Source: Bacteriovorax stolpii (GTDB lineage Bacteria > Bdellovibrionota > Bacteriovoracia > Bacteriovoracales > Bacteriovoracaceae). From it: a DNA stretch of 64,000 bases. The stretch covers positions 1-64,000 of the forward strand of contig CAMASK010000006.1 of the NCBI GenBank assembly GCA_945860895.1, given 5' to 3'. Within the stretch, counting starts at the first letter, position 1; each line of letters begins with the position of its first letter. A model generated the notes under the pieces. It searched no databases and was not told where the DNA came from. It was given only the letters and a program-made list of their open reading frames with translations. Shown here piece by piece: positions 61,449 through 64,000 of this stretch. Both the position numbers and the translations under genes were made by a program.

Positions 61449-62293
61449 TATTTTAAAACAACTTCTAAGATTTCTTTATGATGATGTGAATGAAGAGTTG
61501 CATCAGTCATAACGGCATAAGCATTTTCGGGTATGAATTTAACTGGGTCTTTCACTAAACTTGGTATTGCTTGCACTACAAATTTTTGAGCTGAAAGATA
61601 ATTGGATTTCATGACATCCATGATTTCCTGAACACTACAATGCTCTTCTTTCCAACAATCGTAATCAGTAACCATAGCCACAGTTGCATAAGCCATACCT
61701 GCTTCTTTAGCTAAAAAGGCTTCTGGTACGTTTGTCATACCAATAACTGAAGCACCAAAGCTTCTATAAATTTTTGATTCTGCTTTGGTCGAAAACTGAG
61801 GACCTTCAATACAAATATATGTTCCACCTAAATGAGAACTCACCCCAGCTTTTTGACAAGCTTCATACAAACGCTTTTGCAAGGAAGTCTCAATAGGATT
61901 AGCAGCTGAAACATGGCCAACAATTCCTTCATCAAAGAAAGTGCGTTTTCTCAGACCCTTGGTCCAATCAATAAATTGATCAATCAATACAAATTGGCGG
62001 GGAGCATATTCTTCCTGAAGGGAACCCACTGCAGAGATACTTATAAGGGTATCAACTCCTAGTTTCTTAAGAGCGAAAATATTAGCGCGGTAATTTACTT
62101 CGGAAGGAGTATATTTATGTCCAATTCCATGTCGAGGCAGGAAGTAAAATGAAGATCCATCCACTTCACATTCCATAACGTCAGCACTTGGCTCTCCAAA
62201 AGGTGTGGAAACTTTTATTTGATTCTTAACCTTGATCGCATCAAGTTTATAAATTCCTGACCCACCAATGACTGCAACCTTTATACCTGCCAT
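61448..62293 (-). CDS. mtnP: S-methyl-5'-thioadenosine phosphorylase
   Basis: Phosphorolyses methylthioadenosine in methionine salvage. Seen: the phosphate loop GGSGIY near the N-terminus, PRHGIGHKYTPSEVNYRANIFAL (family PRHGxGHxxxPxxVNYRAN), EGPQFSTKAES and IGMTNVPEAFLAKEAGMAYATVAMVTDYDCWKE. The final segment is close to MTAP rather than purine nucleoside phosphorylase. The 281 residues are typical. Placed directly before rsmH with a TAATG overlap, so translation of the dcw cluster is coupled to this metabolic gene. Confidence 0.93.
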   Translation of the reverse strand: MAGIKVAVIGGSGIYKLDAIKVKNQIKVSTPFGEPSADVMECEVDGSSFYFLPRHGIGHKYTPSEVNYRANIFALKKLGVDTLISISAVGSLQEEYAPRQFVLIDQFIDWTKGLRKRTFFDEGIVGHVSAANPIETSLQKRLYEACQKAGVSSHLGGTYICIEGPQFSTKAESKIYRSFGASVIGMTNVPEAFLAKEAGMAYATVAMVTDYDCWKEEHCSVQEIMDVMKSNYLSAQKFVVQAIPSLVKDPVKFIPENAYAVMTDATLHSHHHKEILEVVLK

Positions 62294-62302
62294 GACTTTT
62301 CC

Positions 62303-62740
62303 TTAGGCCAATAAGCCAGTGAGATCCACTACTCTTCCAAGAGACTTAGATTGACGACCAGAAAAGCTAAAAGATTCGTCTCTTTCAGACTCTTCTTTAC
62401 ATTGGATACACATTTCAGCAGTTGGGCGAGCAAGTAGACGCTCAAAACGAATCCAATTTCCACAGTCAGAACAAAGACCGTATTCATTTTTTTCGAATTT
62501 CTTAAGAGCTTTATCAATTTTCTTTACGTAGAAAACTTCGCGATTTCTAAAACGCAATAAGTGAGAGTTAGTATAATCCGTAATTGATTGTTCTACTTCG
62601 TCACTGCCTTCCGGTTTTGATAGTTCAATATTTGAAGTATTAATCTGATCATTAAAAACAAGACTATTTTTTTCTTCAATTAATTTAAGTCTCAGTGTTT
62701 CAAGTTGTTTCTTCGTAATTGCTCTAACTTTCTCAGCCAT
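62303..62740 (-). CDS. DksA/TraR-family zinc-finger regulator
   Basis: RNA polymerase secondary-channel protein of the DksA type, affecting rRNA and stress promoters. Seen: an N-terminal coiled-coil (about 10-85) with KPEGSDEVE in the tip region, and a C4 zinc finger CSDC...CIQC (C90, C93, C111, C114) embedded in CGNWIRFERLLARP, the usual DksA/TraR signature. The 145 residues match DksA. It lies between mtnP (9 nt gap) and mglA (22 nt gap). Confidence 0.92.
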   Translation of the reverse strand: MAEKVRAITKKQLETLRLKLIEEKNSLVFNDQINTSNIELSKPEGSDEVEQSITDYTNSHLLRFRNREVFYVKKIDKALKKFEKNEYGLCSDCGNWIRFERLLARPTAEMCIQCKEESERDESFSFSGRQSKSLGRVVDLTGLLA

Positions 62741-62762
62741 GGGGATAACTCCTATTATTAAA

Positions 62763-63353
62763 CTATTCCAATCCGCCCTTAATATTTAAAAGAACGGATT
62801 TAGAGACCATTTTTAATGTTTCAAATACTCCATGCCCTTGACTCGCAATCGCTTCAAAGGCTGGATTTTTTTTCTTATTTAATTGATGCTGTAAATCTTC
62901 AACCGATACAATATTTGGAAGATCACGTTTATTCCACTGCATAACCAATGGCACCTTAGCAAGATCATAACCTTGCTCAAGAAGGTTTTTTTCTAATCCT
63001 TGAAAAGACTCAAGATTTGCTTCCATTCTTTCAACTTGAGAATCAGCAACAAATACCAGACCATCCACACCACGAAGAATCAGTTTACGGCTCGCTTCAT
63101 AAAAAACCTGACCAGGAACTGTATAAAGATGAAAGCGAGTTTTGAATCCACGAATTTCCCCCAAGTCTAAAGGAAGAAAATCAAAAAACAAAGTTCGCTC
63201 GTTTTCGGTATTAAGGGTAATCATCTGCCCTTTATTCTGTGAGCTGGTTTTTTGGTAAATGTATTGGATATTAGTTGTTTTTCCACCAAGACCTGGACCG
63301 TAATATACGATTTTGCAGTTAATCTCTTTGGTATGATAATTTACAAATGACAT
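62763..63353 (-). CDS. mglA: MglA-like small GTPase (polarity regulator)
   Basis: Ras-like GTPase that directs cell polarity and surface motility in myxobacteria and predation in Bdellovibrio. Seen: the P-loop [12 protein letters not shown] (about residues 18-28), the G3-equivalent [12 protein letters not shown] in MQWNKRDLP and the MglA-type insert [18 protein letters not shown]. The 196 residues are typical. The ATG at 63353 follows the roadblock gene stop by one base with AGGTGG upstream. The direct linkage to a roadblock protein recalls the MglA-MglB GTPase/GAP pair. Confidence 0.93.
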   Translation of the reverse strand: MSFVNYHTKEINCKIVYYGPGLGGKTTNIQYIYQKTSSQNKGQMITLNTENERTLFFDFLPLDLGEIRGFKTRFHLYTVPGQVFYEASRKLILRGVDGLVFVADSQVERMEANLESFQGLEKNLLEQGYDLAKVPLVMQWNKRDLPNIVSVEDLQHQLNKKKNPAFEAIASQGHGVFETLKMVSKSVLLNIKGGLE

Positions 63354-63354
63354 A

Positions 63355-63846
63355 TTAAATTCCACCTAATGAAAACAATCGATCAATTTCAGAATCAGAA
63401 ATATCATGAAACAAGTAACCCTCACGCGCACTAAAGACAGCCTTTTTAGGAAGAGGCTCATCAATAAACAATCTTTCCATTTCTTCTTTAATCATCGCAA
63501 TTTGTCTCTTGAGCAGACCAGGATTTAGACAATCGTTATAGATCGCCCCTAGAAAATAGCGCTTACCAGACAGATTAAACGGAAATAAATAAATTCCTTG
63601 AGATGAAGTATCAAAAGCTAAGCGGAAATCCATCACTTCATTTTGCTGATACACCAGGTTCATTAAAGCCTCAGAAGCCTGCCAGACTCCACTAACGAGA
63701 GCTGCCACTGATGTAGTGGTATTATTTTGAACAGAATCATAGATAGTAATACCATCTTCACGAGTCACGAAGAGACGGGCGTTAAGACCATTTAACTTTT
63801 GATCCAAAACAAACTTAACTTTTTCGGTAACTGTTACTGTTTTCAT
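63355..63846 (-). CDS. Roadblock/LC7-domain protein, possible MglB-type partner
   Basis: Seen: a roadblock-like alpha-beta fold over about residues 5-130, with [25 protein letters not shown] matching the central part of the roadblock domain and a C-terminal helical extension. MglB proteins of this fold are the GTPase-activating proteins of MglA. The 163 residues are near the MglB size. The start overlaps the recR stop by one base (TAATG), and the stop lies one base before mglA. Partner role is inferred from adjacency and family. Confidence 0.82.
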   Translation of the reverse strand: MKTVTVTEKVKFVLDQKLNGLNARLFVTREDGITIYDSVQNNTTTSVAALVSGVWQASEALMNLVYQQNEVMDFRLAFDTSSQGIYLFPFNLSGKRYFLGAIYNDCLNPGLLKRQIAMIKEEMERLFIDEPLPKKAVFSAREGYLFHDISDSEIDRLFSLGGI

Positions 63847-64000
63847 TAAAACCTTTTACGATTTTCTAATGCTTTAGTTATGGTCATGGGGTCAAGATAC
63901 TCGAGACTGCCACCAATTGGGATACCAAAGCCGATTCTGTCCACCATCACTGAGGTTGGCAATATTGATTTCAAATATGAGCAAGTAGCATCCCCTTCAA
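63846..64000 (-). CDS. recR: Recombination protein RecR (C-terminal fragment, cut by window)
   Basis: The last 50 codons before the stop are visible. Translation gives EGDATCSYLKSILPTSV, then VDRIGFGIPIGGSLEYLDP and TITKALENRKRF. This is the RecR C-terminal pattern (GEATAxYLxxLL, RxAxGxPxGGxLEYxD). RecR works with RecO and RecF in gap repair. The gene continues beyond the right edge; its stop overlaps the next start by one base. Confidence 0.92.
   Translation of the reverse strand, partial: EGDATCSYLKSILPTSVMVDRIGFGIPIGGSLEYLDPMTITKALENRKRF

Noticed and set aside
1-64000. tRNA, rRNA, CRISPR array, prophage or intact IS element
   Set aside because: I saw no cloverleaf, spacer-repeat pattern, integrase or complete transposase; only a possible remnant at 49115-49308.

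Overview
The window comes from an AT-rich, didermic, flagellated and type IV-piliated bacterium. It is most like the Bdellovibrio-and-like-organisms group, and within that the Bacteriovorax/Peredibacter side. The evidence is the combination of PilB/PilT, a flagellin behind a sigma-28-type promoter, an MglA-type polarity GTPase with a roadblock partner, a Bat/MoxR aerotolerance operon, LPS-type genes (LpxH-like, heptose adenylyltransferase), a meso-DAP-type MurE (DNPR motif) and a complete division/cell-wall cluster. The lineage is an inference from gene content and protein style, not from a marker gene. I see no tRNA, rRNA, CRISPR array, intact insertion sequence or prophage.

Layout. 1-2560 (minus): pilT (cut by the window edge) behind pilB. 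2618-12385 (minus): one long, tightly overlapping operon, rlmI, moxR, DUF58, a membrane-anchored protein, batA, a batB-batC fusion, batD, ribF, aroE, driven by a good sigma-70-type promoter at 12416-12443. 12459-18517 (minus): a giant 1281-residue lipoprotein, a secreted protein of unknown function and an RqcH/NFACT protein. The RqcH start codon directly abuts the start codon of the divergent mutS2 (18518-20890, plus). 20918-23586 (minus): rlmE, a small penicillin-binding protein and lepB. Then nth (plus), cysQ-like (minus), a 77-residue ORF with a strong Shine-Dalgarno and a polytopic membrane protein.

27258-35854 (plus) is a flagellar-filament operon (fliD, fliS, a possible chaperone, a possible glycosyltransferase) that runs on into a histidine kinase/receiver pair, nadK and, after a short gap, recN. 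35846-41562 (minus) carries an LpxH-like phosphoesterase, a PilZ protein, flagellin, a small coupled ORF, the heptose adenylyltransferase, an RDD membrane protein, rsmE and prmA. 41682-44589 (plus) is udk, rnj and a membrane-anchored zinc-finger protein.

44618-64000 (minus) is the dcw cluster in classical order. In transcription order it reads recR (cut), roadblock, mglA, dksA-type, mtnP, rsmH, ftsL, ftsI, murE, murF, mraY, murD, ftsW, murG, murC, a gap of about 350 bp, then murB, ftsQ-like, ftsA, ftsZ. mraZ and ddl are not at their usual places.

The strongest oddity is the MurD homologue. It lacks the P-loop lysine (Arg instead), the DHxDR-type histidine and the carbamylated lysine, while MurC, MurE and MurF in the same cluster keep their P-loops. 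Other points worth attention are the BatB-BatC fusion through BatC's own signal peptide, an FtsQ-like protein with what looks like a cleavable signal peptide, the zero-spacing divergent rqcH/mutS2 starts, the flagellin promoter with a perfect palindrome at the transcript start, and the two-component pair inside the flagellar operon.
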